63,704 nt of DNA from Algoriphagus sp. GTDB taxonomy: Bacteria; Bacteroidota; Bacteroidia; Cytophagales; Cyclobacteriaceae. Below the pieces are notes generated by a model, which was not told where the DNA came from, searched no databases, and saw nothing but the letters and a program-made list of their open reading frames with translations. Shown piece by piece: positions 49,467-58,567 of the stretch (position 1 is the first letter of the stretch; each line of letters opens with the position of its first letter). Made by a program: the position numbers and the translations under genes. The stretch lies in NCBI GenBank assembly GCA_018336015.1, contig JAGXQZ010000077.1:1-63704 (forward strand). The letters run 5' to 3'.

Positions 49467-50972
49467 ATGAGAAAGCTTTTATTGGGATTGGACATCGGGA
49501 GTTCATCGGTGAAAGCCTCCCTTCTTGACGCTGATTCAGGTAAGTCAATTGCTTCTAAGGCATTTCCGGAAGAGGAAATGCCCATCAATTCCCCGCAGTC
49601 TGGTTGGGCTGAACAAGACCCCGACATGTGGTGGAAGTATGTCAAAGAATGTATTGCCTTTGTTCAGCATAAAGCTGAAGTCAAAAAGGGAGAACTTAAG
49701 GCTATCGGCATCGCATACCAAATGCATGGCTTGGTCTGTGTGGATAAAAATCAACAGGTGCTCCGTCCGTCCATTATTTGGTGTGATAGTCGTGCCGTGG
49801 CGATCGGAGAGAAAGCTTTTGCTGACTTGGGCAAAGACTACTGCCTGCCGCACTTGCTTAATTCGCCGGGCAATTTCACCGCTTCCAAGCTTCGTTGGGT
49901 GATTGAAAATCAACCTGAGATAGCTTCTAAAATTCACAAAATCATGCTCCCGGGAGATTTCATTGCGATGAAGCTGACCGGAGAAATCATTACCTCAGAG
50001 ACAGGGTTGTCGGAGGGGATTTTTTGGGATTTCAAGCAAAATGGATTGAGTGAAAAGCTCCTGACGGCTATGGGAATTGCCAAAGAATGGATTCCTGAAG
50101 TAGTTCCTTCATTTTCAGTTCAGGGGAAAGTATCATCCGCTGCAGCAAAGGAAACGGGATTGGAAGCCGGTATACCAATTGCCTACCGTGCAGGTGATCA
50201 GCCTAACAATGCTTTTTCTCTTCAAGTCCTCAAACCAGGAGAGCTTGCAACAACAGCTGGGACTTCCGGAACGGTCTATGGAGTATGTGATGAGCCACTC
50301 TATGATCCGGATTCTCGAGTGAATACCTTTGTCCACGTCAACCATTCACAGAAAAAACCTTCCTATGGTGTGTTACTTTGTGTAAATGGCACTGGAATTC
50401 TGAATTCTTGGTTGAAAAAAGTCATGGGTGGACCTCGAATCACCTATGAAGAAATGAACAGTCTTGGAAACGGAGCTTCGATCGGATCAGAAGGATTGGT
50501 CTTTATTCCTTTCGGAAACGGAGTGGAACGAATCATGAAAAACAAGCCTGTAGGCGCTCAGCTCCTTGGATTGGATTTGCTTAAGCATGACAAAAAACAT
50601 GTGGTCAGAGCAGCACAGGAAGGCATCGTGTCGGCTTTGACGTATGGATTCAGAATCATGAAAGACATGGGAATGAACCTACAAACCGTGAAAGCAGGAC
50701 ATGCCAACATGTTTTTGAGTCCGCTTTTCCGTAAGACTTTTGTACACATGAACCGGGTAAATCTGGAGCTGTACAACACGGACGGAGCACAAGGCGCAGC
50801 AAGAGGTGCAGGAATTGGAGCCGGGATTTTCGGTACCGAATCAGAGGCTTTTCATGGCCTTGAGCTTCTTGAGACCTTGGAGCCAAACACCAATTTCTAT
50901 GACGTTTACGAAGAAGTTTATGCGAATTGGGAAAGACGCCTCTCTGAACTGATTAAAAGCAGAGAGATTTGA
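49467..50972 (+). CDS. xylB: Xylulokinase
   Basis: XylB phosphorylates D-xylulose to xylulose-5-phosphate, which enters the pentose-phosphate pathway. The protein has 501 residues in the FGGY fold. Motifs are LGLDIGSSSVKASLLDADSG (ATPase phosphate 1 loop), IGIAYQMHGLVCVD, IIWCDSRAV, PGDFIAMKLTGEI, and the phosphate 2 region TAGTSGTVYGVCD. Also present are VFIPFGNGVERIMKN, AGHANMFLSPLFRKTFVHM-type sugar-site blocks and GAARGAGIGAG. It lies 1 base after the symporter gene and 63 bases before xylA. Confidence 0.95.
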   Translation: MRKLLLGLDIGSSSVKASLLDADSGKSIASKAFPEEEMPINSPQSGWAEQDPDMWWKYVKECIAFVQHKAEVKKGELKAIGIAYQMHGLVCVDKNQQVLRPSIIWCDSRAVAIGEKAFADLGKDYCLPHLLNSPGNFTASKLRWVIENQPEIASKIHKIMLPGDFIAMKLTGEIITSETGLSEGIFWDFKQNGLSEKLLTAMGIAKEWIPEVVPSFSVQGKVSSAAAKETGLEAGIPIAYRAGDQPNNAFSLQVLKPGELATTAGTSGTVYGVCDEPLYDPDSRVNTFVHVNHSQKKPSYGVLLCVNGTGILNSWLKKVMGGPRITYEEMNSLGNGASIGSEGLVFIPFGNGVERIMKNKPVGAQLLGLDLLKHDKKHVVRAAQEGIVSALTYGFRIMKDMGMNLQTVKAGHANMFLSPLFRKTFVHMNRVNLELYNTDGAQGAARGAGIGAGIFGTESEAFHGLELLETLEPNTNFYDVYEEVYANWERRLSELIKSREI

Positions 50973-51035
50973 TACCTTTTGCATGTTAAGCAACGAATAA
51001 CCTATTTTCCTATTTTATAAAAACCCAAAAAGACA

Positions 51036-52349
51036 ATGTCAAAGACTTATTTTCCAAACATCGGTAAAATCCAGTTTGAAGGAAGAGAAAGCGACAATCC
51101 ATTAGCGTTTCGCTTTTATGATGAAAATCGCGTGATCGCGGGCAAGACTATGAAGGAGCACTTCAAGTTTGCCATTGCCTACTGGCATTCCTTCTGCGGC
51201 ACCGGCGGAGATCCATTCGGACCAGGCACGATCGTGCATCCATGGGATGCCAGTGCGGATCCTATCCAGCGTGCCAAAGATAAAATGGATGCAGCTTTTG
51301 AATTCATTACCAAAATCGGCGTGGATTACTACTGTTTTCATGATATCGACTTGATCGATGAAGGCCCAAGTCTTGCCGAATACGAAAAGCGCATGCAGAT
51401 CATTAAGGATTATGCAGCAGATCACCAAAAAGCTTCCGGAGTGAAGTTGCTGTGGGGTACAGCCAATGTATTCAGTAATCCGCGCTACATGAACGGTGCT
51501 TCTACCAATCCAAACTTTGACGTATTGGCTTTTGCAGGTACTCAGGTGAAAAATGCTCTCGATGCTACCATCAAGTTGGGCGGTGAAAATTACGTGTTCT
51601 GGGGTGGTAGAGAAGGATACATGTCCTTGCTCAACACCGATATGAAGCGTGAAAAAGAGCACCTTGCTAGATTCTTGACTATGGCTAGAGACTATGCCAG
51701 AAAGAACGGATTCAAAGGGACCTTCTTTATTGAGCCAAAACCGATGGAGCCTACAAAGCACCAGTATGATTATGACTCAGAAACAGTAATCGGATTCTTG
51801 CGTCACTTTGGTTTGGACAAAGATTTTAAACTCAATATCGAAGTCAATCACGCAACCTTGGCGGGTCATACCTTTCAGCACGAGCTTCAGGTAGCTGCCG
51901 ATTCAGGAATGTTGGGATCAATTGACGCCAACCGAGGTGATTACCAAAACGGTTGGGATACCGATCAGTTTGCTTTGAACCTTCAAGAGCTCGCTGAATC
52001 CATGTTGGTGATTTTAGCTGCAGGTGGATTGCAGGGTGGTGGAGTCAACTTTGATGCGAAAGTGAGAAGAAACTCTACCGATCCGGATGATTTATTCTTG
52101 GCGCATATCGGAAGTATGGATGCTTTTGCGAGAGGATTGATCATCGCCGCTGATATCATGGAGAAGTCTGATTACCTCGAGCGCAGAAAGAATCGCTATG
52201 CTAGCTTTGACTCCGGTAAAGGAAAAGCCTTTGAGGAAGGTAAGCTGACTTTGGAAGATCTCAGAACCTATGCGTTTGAAGTGGGTGAACCTACCCAATT
52301 CAGCGGAAAGCAGGAGTATTTCGAAAACTTGATAAATCGATTCATTTAA
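51036..52349 (+). CDS. xylA: Xylose isomerase
   Basis: XylA converts D-xylose to D-xylulose at a two-metal site in a TIM barrel. The protein has 437 residues, the long class II type. Signatures are [71 protein letters not shown] (metal ligands), [18 protein letters not shown] and [18 protein letters not shown]. The operon order is symporter, xylB, xylA. A terminator follows, before the SASA esterase gene. No xylose regulator gene is seen. Confidence 0.97.
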   Translation: MSKTYFPNIGKIQFEGRESDNPLAFRFYDENRVIAGKTMKEHFKFAIAYWHSFCGTGGDPFGPGTIVHPWDASADPIQRAKDKMDAAFEFITKIGVDYYCFHDIDLIDEGPSLAEYEKRMQIIKDYAADHQKASGVKLLWGTANVFSNPRYMNGASTNPNFDVLAFAGTQVKNALDATIKLGGENYVFWGGREGYMSLLNTDMKREKEHLARFLTMARDYARKNGFKGTFFIEPKPMEPTKHQYDYDSETVIGFLRHFGLDKDFKLNIEVNHATLAGHTFQHELQVAADSGMLGSIDANRGDYQNGWDTDQFALNLQELAESMLVILAAGGLQGGGVNFDAKVRRNSTDPDDLFLAHIGSMDAFARGLIIAADIMEKSDYLERRKNRYASFDSGKGKAFEEGKLTLEDLRTYAFEVGEPTQFSGKQEYFENLINRFI

Positions 52350-52358
52350 TCGAACTTG

Positions 52359-52384
52359 AAGGGAGGCAAAAGCCTCCCTTTTTC
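52359..52384 (+). terminator. Terminator after xylA
   Basis: AAGGGAGGC and GCCTCCCTT (52359-52380) form a stem around an AAAA loop, followed by TTTCTTTT. It lies between xylA and the SASA esterase gene, so read-through or a separate promoter is needed for the latter. Confidence 0.85.
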
Positions 52385-52401
52385 TTTTAACCCTTGAATT
52401 T

Positions 52402-54306
52402 ATGAGAAGTCATTTTGCAGCACTTGGAATACTGATCTTGCTTTGGAGTTGTGAAGTCCCCATCCCACAGTCTCCGGTTGCCTTTCCCCGATTGATTTCA
52501 GAAGGTATGGTATTACAGCGTGACCAGACCATTCAGATTTGGGGAAAAGGGATTCCCAATGAGAAAGTGAGAGTTTCACTGGCTGGCGCCGTGGGAAGTA
52601 CCAAAGTGCTTGAAGACAGTACTTGGATAGTTCAACTGCCTCCTATGCCCGCTGGAGGACCTTATGAGTTGGAGGTCAATGTTCAGAAAATCTCAGATGT
52701 GTACCTAGGTGATGTATGGGTAGCCGGAGGTCAGTCCAACATGGAATGGGCACTCAAGGCCGGAGTAATTGGCAGGGAAGAGGAGTTTGCTAATGCCGAT
52801 TTTCCTCAGATCCGATTTTTTAAAGTGCCTCAGGACTACAGTGCCCAGGAAAAAGATGATGTTTCCGGAGGTAGTTGGAAAATAGCCAATCAGGATAATT
52901 TACCGGACTTTTCTGCAGTAGCTTGGTTTTTTGCCAAGAAAAATCACCTCGAAAAAAATGTCCCGGTAGGAATCATCGAGTCTAACTGGGGTGGCACGCC
53001 TGCTGAAGGCTGGACGGAAGCATCTATTCTGGCTAATATCAAAGACAGGTCTTACACCGAAGAATCCAAAGAAATCATAGAAAATCAAGCCAAATGGAAG
53101 GAGATTCTTACGGAAAATGAGAAGCGTAAAGAGATGAGAGACTTGCTGGTCCGCCGTCCTGATTCACTTATGGCAGGGGAAGTAGCTTTGCTTGCCTACC
53201 CCGAACCGGGCTGGAAAAGTATTTCTTTGCCCGCATCAAATCCCCTTGAGCACATCGCGTGGGCACGCAAAAAATTCAACCTTTCCTCCAAAGCTCCTGT
53301 CTCGCTCACCTTGGCTAAAGTGGAGCAAATGGCGTTTGTTTACCTCAATGGAGTACAGATTCATTATAAAGACTGGGGCGCGCCGATGCCTGTCATGGAA
53401 CTTCCGGAAGAGCTGATCAAGGTGGGCCAAAACGTCCTGACTGTGAGAGCGATCAATACTTGGGACAATCGACCAGTGATCGGATCATCGGGTGAAATGT
53501 ATCTGACTCAAAGCGGAAAGAAAATCAATCTCGAAGGTGCTTGGTCTTATTCCAATGACGTGGTCGAGCCTCAACTTCCCAAAGTGGAGTATTTGAATTG
53601 GAAGCCGGGATTTATGTTTAATGCCATGATTGCGCCGTTGACATACTACTCGGTCAAAGGAGTGATTTGGTATCAAGGCGAAAGCAATGCCGGACGGCCG
53701 GAGGAGTACAGAGAGTTGTTTGGTTCGATGATTACCACCTGGAGGACGAGGTGGGGACAAGAGGAAATGCCTTTTTTGTTTGTACAGTTAGCCAATTTCA
53801 TGGAACGAAAGGAATTGCAGCCGGATAGCAATTGGGCACTATTGAGAGAAGCACAGACCAAGACTTTGGAACTCCCCAAAACAGGAATGGCTACGATCAT
53901 TGATATCGGCGAGGCTGAAGATATTCATCCGAGGAATAAAAAGGATGTGGGTGAAAGACTTTGGCTACAGGCTCGAAAAGTGGCATTTGATGAAGATGTG
54001 TTGGCTTCCGGGCCCATATTCAAAGAAATAAAGCGGGAAGGAAATCAATTGATGCTCACTTTTGGTGAAGTAGGAGATGGGCTGAAGTTGAGTAGTGGAG
54101 ACTCAGTTGCAGGGTTTATTTTGGAAGATGCCGAAGGCCAATTTGAGGTGGCTAAAGGGATCATTTCAGGCTTGGAACAAGTGACTTTGACCATTCCAGA
54201 AGGTCTTACCCCAGTTGGAATCCGCTATGCTTGGGCAGACAATCCGGAAGTGAATTTGACCAATTCGATCAATTTGCCTGCAGTTCCTTTTCGTGCTTCT
54301 TTTTGA
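52402..54306 (+). CDS. Lipoprotein SASA-domain sialate/acetyl-xylan O-acetylesterase
   Basis: The protein has 634 residues. The lipobox LLWSC gives Cys17 as the lipid-anchored residue. A domain of about 80 residues (PRLISEGMVLQRDQTIQIWGKG) leads to GDVWVAGGQSNMEWAL with nucleophile Ser112. A jelly-roll-like insert occupies the middle, then GVIWYQGESNAGRPEEY, and DIGEAEDIHPRNKKDVGERL has the catalytic Asp-His. It removes O-acetyl groups from sugars. Its place behind the xylose genes favours acetylated xylan over sialic acid (inference). It lies 52 bases after xylA, across a terminator. Confidence 0.88.
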   Translation: MRSHFAALGILILLWSCEVPIPQSPVAFPRLISEGMVLQRDQTIQIWGKGIPNEKVRVSLAGAVGSTKVLEDSTWIVQLPPMPAGGPYELEVNVQKISDVYLGDVWVAGGQSNMEWALKAGVIGREEEFANADFPQIRFFKVPQDYSAQEKDDVSGGSWKIANQDNLPDFSAVAWFFAKKNHLEKNVPVGIIESNWGGTPAEGWTEASILANIKDRSYTEESKEIIENQAKWKEILTENEKRKEMRDLLVRRPDSLMAGEVALLAYPEPGWKSISLPASNPLEHIAWARKKFNLSSKAPVSLTLAKVEQMAFVYLNGVQIHYKDWGAPMPVMELPEELIKVGQNVLTVRAINTWDNRPVIGSSGEMYLTQSGKKINLEGAWSYSNDVVEPQLPKVEYLNWKPGFMFNAMIAPLTYYSVKGVIWYQGESNAGRPEEYRELFGSMITTWRTRWGQEEMPFLFVQLANFMERKELQPDSNWALLREAQTKTLELPKTGMATIIDIGEAEDIHPRNKKDVGERLWLQARKVAFDEDVLASGPIFKEIKREGNQLMLTFGEVGDGLKLSSGDSVAGFILEDAEGQFEVAKGIISGLEQVTLTIPEGLTPVGIRYAWADNPEVNLTNSINLPAVPFRASF

Positions 54307-54326
54307 TCATGAATTGAAGAATAAAT

Positions 54327-54357
54327 AAAGCCGGAGTAGGTAACTGCTCCGGCTTTT
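54327..54357 (+). terminator. Terminator after the SASA esterase gene
   Basis: AAAGCCGGAG (54327-54336) pairs with CTCCGGCTTT (54347-54356) around a 10-base loop, followed by TTCT. It sits between convergent genes and could serve both. Confidence 0.85.
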
Positions 54358-54419
54358 CTACTTAGGCATGAGTTGGATTATCCTTTCTCTAGGATCACAT
54401 TTTTTTAAAACCTGAAGAC

Positions 54420-55013
54420 TTACTTTCTTCGAGGAGTTACTCCTGAAAAAGTGAGTCCGATCGCGTTAGCGCCGTATGAAACGCCAAATTCGTCCTCATA
54501 AGTAAGAATGGTGTATGAAAGTCCAATGCCTTTGTAAGCTATTTCTATCACTGGCCCTGCAGGGCTGGTAAGGCTAAAATTTCTACCCACACCGTCTGCA
54601 TTGAATCGGATTGCCTGATGGCTTACAATTCCTGCTCCGATTCTCCAGTCGTCTTGAATGACCCAGTTGGTAGTAAAAATCATCGGGATTCGAGTCAGTC
54701 GAATGTGTGCATTGTCAGCAGCGGTGGTCACATATTTGATCCCAATACTTCCTCTTAGACGAAACTGCTCATTTTTGAGCATGCTCAATTCTCCACCTAC
54801 GCCAACTGAAATTCCCTGACCTGCATTTACTTTTTGAGAATCCCCATTGGTAAATGCAACCGTAGCTACTGGGTCACCTCCAAGCTCGAGTGCACCATTA
54901 ATAAGGAATCGAAGCTTTGGCGTGCTTTTCACTTCTTGAGCAAAAGAGGTAGTGAAAAAGCAAAAAGAAGTTGCAAAGTAAAGGAAAGCGATTTTGAGTA
55001 GTTGTTTTCTCAT
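54420..55013 (-). CDS. Secreted outer-membrane beta-barrel protein
   Basis: The protein has 197 residues from the ATG at 55013. An upstream TTG at 55028 adds five residues and is less likely. The signal peptide is MRKQLLKIAFLYFATSFCFFTTSFA. The mature part alternates strands such as FRLRGSIGIKYV, DDWRIGAGIVSH and PVIEIAYKGIGLSYTILTY with short turns. It ends with NAIGLTFSGV, like small Bacteroidota outer-membrane barrels. The function is unknown. It is the first of three minus-strand genes up to 56810 but is separated from the next by 152 bases. Confidence 0.6.
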   Translation of the reverse strand: MRKQLLKIAFLYFATSFCFFTTSFAQEVKSTPKLRFLINGALELGGDPVATVAFTNGDSQKVNAGQGISVGVGGELSMLKNEQFRLRGSIGIKYVTTAADNAHIRLTRIPMIFTTNWVIQDDWRIGAGIVSHQAIRFNADGVGRNFSLTSPAGPVIEIAYKGIGLSYTILTYEDEFGVSYGANAIGLTFSGVTPRRK

Positions 55014-55165
55014 TTGCGTTTGTTTCAAAAGGCTTGGGATTAAGTTTTTGATGAGGATGAAGGGTTTGATGCAGTAAAAAGTTTTGCTTTTTCACATGTT
55101 TCGGACACGAGCATTAACCTTCCTATTGCCGTAGGAAGGGCTGCAAAGAAGTTGTGCTTGGTTGA

Positions 55166-56236
55166 TCAGTCTTTTTGGATTTCTTTGAGTAATTCGTTCG
55201 CTTTGGCCATTTCCTCTACGCGTTCCTGAAAAGCAGCACGGGCCGGAACTTTGGCCACATTTTCCAGAAAATCAATGGTGCTGAACATGACTGTCTGCCA
55301 ATCTTTGGAGGTGATCGATGAGGCGATGACATGGTCAGCTGTTCCTGGAAATGCCATCTCTTTTTTCAATTCAGGCGCTGTTCCAAGCTGACCGTACATT
55401 TCCAGCATTTTGGGTACTGATACCACAAAGTCTTGTTCCTGTTCACTCTTATAATAATATCCCAAAAAGACAGGCTGCTTTACTTTTTCAAACGTCTCCT
55501 TGTTCATGTTGCTGTACATGAGTTTGGCTAAGCTTTCGTATCCGTTGATATGTTGCACTTCAGACCAAAACTGACCTTTTTCTCCCGTTCGCTTCATGTC
55601 CATTGACCCGTTTTCCGTCATGGTTTTTTCCATGATCAGCTTGGTCCAAGGTTTAAAAAATGCCTCCAGTCTGCCACCTGCGTCTCGAATTGCCGGGGAA
55701 TATAGGACTAGCGCTTTGATATCCGGCTGCTGACTTGCCAAAAGCAATGTAAGGGCACCGCCCATCGAGGTGCCGACCACAATGACCGAATCTCCAAGGC
55801 TTTTGCCGATTTGGTATGCTTCTCCTGCACCATCCGCCAGTTTTTGAGCAGTCATGTACTCCATTCCATTTGGCCGACGAATGCCATGTTCAGGTAGACG
55901 GGTCACAAATACATTAGCTCCGAAATGTTCGCCTAAAAATCGATGAACTGGATCTCCTTCCATAGGCCCCGCACCAAACCCATGAATGTAAACTATGGAA
56001 TAGGTGGTTTTTTGCTTGGTGCTGTCTGCCCATTGGATGTAGGCTTCGTTTCCGGGTTTAAGTCCTTTGACAGTATCTTCCCGCTGCTTGAGGTAGGCTT
56101 CTAGTTCATCTAGTTGGGTGGGAACTTCCGGAAAATGAATGGTAAGTTTTTCCTCTTGAACTTTCGGTCCTAGCATGTAAAGTACCGCTAGAATCATAGC
56201 TGATGCAAAGAGGCCCAAGAAAATTTTTCTTAGCAT
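55166..56236 (-). CDS. Membrane-anchored or exported alpha/beta hydrolase
   Basis: The protein has 356 residues. A hydrophobic N-terminus (KIFLGLFASAMILAVLYML) is either a signal peptide or a membrane anchor. The alpha/beta-hydrolase features are YIHGFGAGPMEGDPVHRFLG (oxyanion side), VVGTSMGG with nucleophile Ser157, a likely acid Asp, and a C-terminal His in PGTADHVIASS. It could be an esterase or monoacylglycerol-lipase-like enzyme. It starts 4 bases after the preceding lipoprotein gene ends, so these two are an operon. Confidence 0.85.
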   Translation of the reverse strand: MLRKIFLGLFASAMILAVLYMLGPKVQEEKLTIHFPEVPTQLDELEAYLKQREDTVKGLKPGNEAYIQWADSTKQKTTYSIVYIHGFGAGPMEGDPVHRFLGEHFGANVFVTRLPEHGIRRPNGMEYMTAQKLADGAGEAYQIGKSLGDSVIVVGTSMGGALTLLLASQQPDIKALVLYSPAIRDAGGRLEAFFKPWTKLIMEKTMTENGSMDMKRTGEKGQFWSEVQHINGYESLAKLMYSNMNKETFEKVKQPVFLGYYYKSEQEQDFVVSVPKMLEMYGQLGTAPELKKEMAFPGTADHVIASSITSKDWQTVMFSTIDFLENVAKVPARAAFQERVEEMAKANELLKEIQKD

Positions 56237-56240
56237 GGGG

Positions 56241-56810
56241 TCAGTTGGTTTTCAAATAGGGTGAAGTGGCGTCTAAATAGGATCTCGATCCATCTTTAAA
56301 GAATACAAATATTCTGCTTTTTAGCTGAGTAATGGTGGTTGGCTTCAGAGTTAATTTTGCTCCAAAGTAAACACTGACTTGGTCAAAAGTCTTAAGTTGA
56401 GCTATGTTTTTGCCTTCGGGGGTAAGTAGTGCATAAGAAATATCGGTGCCTACAGGAAGCCCGGCAAAGGGGGCAGTTAATATTACAGCCAAGTTGGAAA
56501 TATTTTCGATACGAAAAGTCTCCTCACAGACCAAGGGATAAGCAAGGCTAGAGTCAGAAGAGTTGCTATTTCCGATCAGGCTTAGATCTAATTCGAAATT
56601 GTACCTGAAATCGGAAATAGAAACTGTATCTGAGGCCGTAGCATAACGTTGGTTTTTGTATGGGCTGAAGAAAACCTGCTTTATGCCAACAGCGTTGGCT
56701 GCTTTGGGAGAGGGACAACGATTGTAGGGATCTTCGTCAATTCGAATGCAAGATTGGATCATTGCAATTACAAAAAGTAGCGAAAACAATTGAGTGCCTC
56801 TATTTCTCAT
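56241..56810 (-). CDS. Uncharacterised lipoprotein
   Basis: The protein has 189 residues from the ATG at 56810. Longer upstream starts are possible, but this one begins an ideal lipoprotein signal (RGTQLFSLLFVIAMIQSC) with Cys21. The mature chain has PYNRCPSPKAANAVGIKQV, many Ser/Asn-rich turns and a few strands (FRIENISNLAVILTAPF). I do not recognise its family. It is followed after 4 bases by the alpha/beta hydrolase gene and probably acts with it at the envelope. Confidence 0.6.
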   Translation of the reverse strand: MRNRGTQLFSLLFVIAMIQSCIRIDEDPYNRCPSPKAANAVGIKQVFFSPYKNQRYATASDTVSISDFRYNFELDLSLIGNSNSSDSSLAYPLVCEETFRIENISNLAVILTAPFAGLPVGTDISYALLTPEGKNIAQLKTFDQVSVYFGAKLTLKPTTITQLKSRIFVFFKDGSRSYLDATSPYLKTN

Positions 56811-56962
56811 CCTGATCAATCTCCTTATTCTCAACATCCTTAAAATTAAATAAGCATTGGGAATTGTTCCAGTGGGGTGGATTTTTCCTGCCAAAGTTTA
56901 AATCTGTAGCAGGATTGTGCCCGGTATCGTTCTAATTTAGCAACATCTAAACTAAATCCACT

Positions 56963-57532
56963 ATGAAAAAAGCACTGCTTTCCTTGTTTATATTCCTTAC
57001 TGCCTATGGTATTCAGGCACAGGAAGCGATCACACCTTATCGATCTGTCTACCTCGAACTTGGAGGGGCAGGTATGGCTTACAGCTTCAATTATGATTTT
57101 AGATTTGATCAGAGCCGGATGGATTCTTGGGGGATGAGAGTAGGGGCGGGCGGTTACGGCAGAGAGGGAGATTCCTTTTTCTCCTTGCCGGTAATGGTCA
57201 ATCGACTCTATGGCAAAGGCCCTCATTACTTCGAGTTAGGAGCTGGGCTTACCTTTTTCGCTTTTAACAATGAGCGCTATTCCTATTGTACCTCCGGCTA
57301 TGTGGATACCAATGGCATGTATATCTGCACCAGTACTTCTTCGGAGGAATATCCTTACGAATTTATACTTCCAGTGGACGGTTCGCCGAGTATGATGGGT
57401 ACGATGAACTTTGGCTATCGTAAAATACCGGTGGATGGCGGATTTACCTGGAGGGTTAGCCTTACACCCATTTTTAACAACAACGGTTTTTGGCCGCTAT
57501 TCGCAGGCTTTGGGTTTGGCTATGCCTTTTGA
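56963..57532 (+). CDS. Secreted protein, probable small outer-membrane barrel
   Basis: The protein has 189 residues. The signal peptide is KKALLSLFIFLTAYGIQA. Strand-like stretches (VYLELGGAGMAYSFNYDFRF, LPVMVNRLYGKGPHYFELGAGLTFF in pieces) and a final WPLFAGFGFGYAF fit a compact beta-barrel. A loop with two cysteines (YCTSGYVDTNGMYICTSTS) could be disulfide-bonded. The function is unknown. It is divergent from the lipoprotein gene at 56810 and has its own terminator. Confidence 0.6.
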   Translation: MKKALLSLFIFLTAYGIQAQEAITPYRSVYLELGGAGMAYSFNYDFRFDQSRMDSWGMRVGAGGYGREGDSFFSLPVMVNRLYGKGPHYFELGAGLTFFAFNNERYSYCTSGYVDTNGMYICTSTSSEEYPYEFILPVDGSPSMMGTMNFGYRKIPVDGGFTWRVSLTPIFNNNGFWPLFAGFGFGYAF

Positions 57533-57563
57533 TTTGGGCTAAAGCTAGTCTCATTTCGGACGA

Positions 57564-57592
57564 AACCTGTACGATCCCGTACAGGTTTTTTT
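57564..57592 (+). terminator. Terminator after the 56963 gene
   Basis: AACCTGTACG (57564-57573) pairs with CGTACAGGTT (57578-57587) on an ATCC loop, followed by TTTTTGTTT. Confidence 0.9.
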
Positions 57593-57908
57593 GTTTCTAA
57601 CTGGTTGATTTCAATGAGTTTGAAAATAAATCAAAATTAACTTTCCTTAATTTTAGCAAACTCGTGCAACCCGTGTTTTATTCTTTTTTCCTAGTAATCT
57701 GTTCGGTCTTGTGACAAGTGGACAAGCATTTTCCCAGAAGTGGTCAAAAAATGAGGAATTTTCGGATTAAGGTAAACTGACCAAAAAACCCTCATCCAGT
57801 TTTTTTAATCAATTTATTTGGTTTTTTACGCAGTTCATTTTTTTCGTTTTGGCATGTTGGTATGCGCTTGGAAAGAAGCTTAGCACAACACTAAACCAAC
57901 AAATCATT
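57593..57908. other. Non-coding gap of 316 bases, no feature recognised
   Basis: This AT-rich upstream region of the 57909 gene contains T-runs and no clear TTTG-N19-TAnnTTTG promoter. I see two short related phrases (AAGTGGACAAGCATTT near 57717 and GAAGTGGTCAAAAAAT near 57739) that might be weak regulator sites. No open frame of interest is present. Confidence 0.4.
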
Positions 57909-58502
57909 ATGAAAACCTTATTCACTTTCGCTCTTGCAGGTGCTTTATCTTTAAGCAGCCTTGCAGCAAATGCTTCCGACGACTTGATGGCATTGTCCGA
58001 AGTCAAAGCAAAATTTAAAACCGTCAACGTGCTTCTTAAAGGTGGAGTAGGCGAAGCCAAAGTATCCATTATGGATAAATCCGGCAAAAAGCTTCATCAG
58101 CGCAAAGTTAAAGTCGGAGATCATGATCTTATTATTCCCTATAACTTGGATCAGATGCCCTGCGGTGCTTATCAAGTAAAAATATCAACCGATCAAGAAG
58201 AAGTAACCTATGAAGTTTCCACCTTTGAACCGTTGAAAAGGAGTGAAGAATTGCCTTTAGTCGCCTTTGGGAAAAAGGTCGGAGAAGAGACTATTAATCT
58301 TACTGTGGCAGGTTTGGAAAATCCAGGAGTCGATGTACAAATCCGTCATAACTCCTCCAACAAATTGATTTTTTCTGAAAAAATCAGTCAACCGGAAGCT
58401 TTCAAGAAGAACTACCACCTCAAAGGTGTAAGCCCTGAAGAAGTCTATGTAAAAGTGACTGACAACCTAGGTCGATCCAAGGAGCTTTTTTTCGAGAAGT
58501 AA
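57909..58502 (+). CDS. Secreted protein, C-terminal-like beta-strand protein of unknown function
   Basis: The protein has 197 residues from ATG 57909. Earlier in-frame codons precede a clean signal peptide and are rejected. The signal is MKTLFTFALAGALSLSSLAANA. Two similar beta-domains follow (FKTVNVLLKGGVGEAKVSIMDKSGKKL and TINLTVAGLENPGVDVQIRHNS), each like a fold with an asymmetric beta-sandwich that ends in QVKIST or VTDNLGRSKELF. This duplication recalls T9SS-type C-terminal sorting domains or the small Bacteroidota DUF3244-like sandwiches, but neither is certain. It is monocistronic. Confidence 0.6.
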   Translation: MKTLFTFALAGALSLSSLAANASDDLMALSEVKAKFKTVNVLLKGGVGEAKVSIMDKSGKKLHQRKVKVGDHDLIIPYNLDQMPCGAYQVKISTDQEEVTYEVSTFEPLKRSEELPLVAFGKKVGEETINLTVAGLENPGVDVQIRHNSSNKLIFSEKISQPEAFKKNYHLKGVSPEEVYVKVTDNLGRSKELFFEK

Positions 58503-58518
58503 TCCTGATTAAAACCCA

Positions 58519-58555
58519 AAAAAGGACCGAGACAATGTTTCGGCCCTTTTTTTTG
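58519..58555 (+). terminator. Terminator after the 57909 gene
   Basis: AAAAGGACCGA and TTCGGCCCTTTT form a stem with one mismatch, followed by further Ts (58519-58555). It separates convergent genes. Confidence 0.75.
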
Positions 58556-58567
58556 CATATCACTGCT

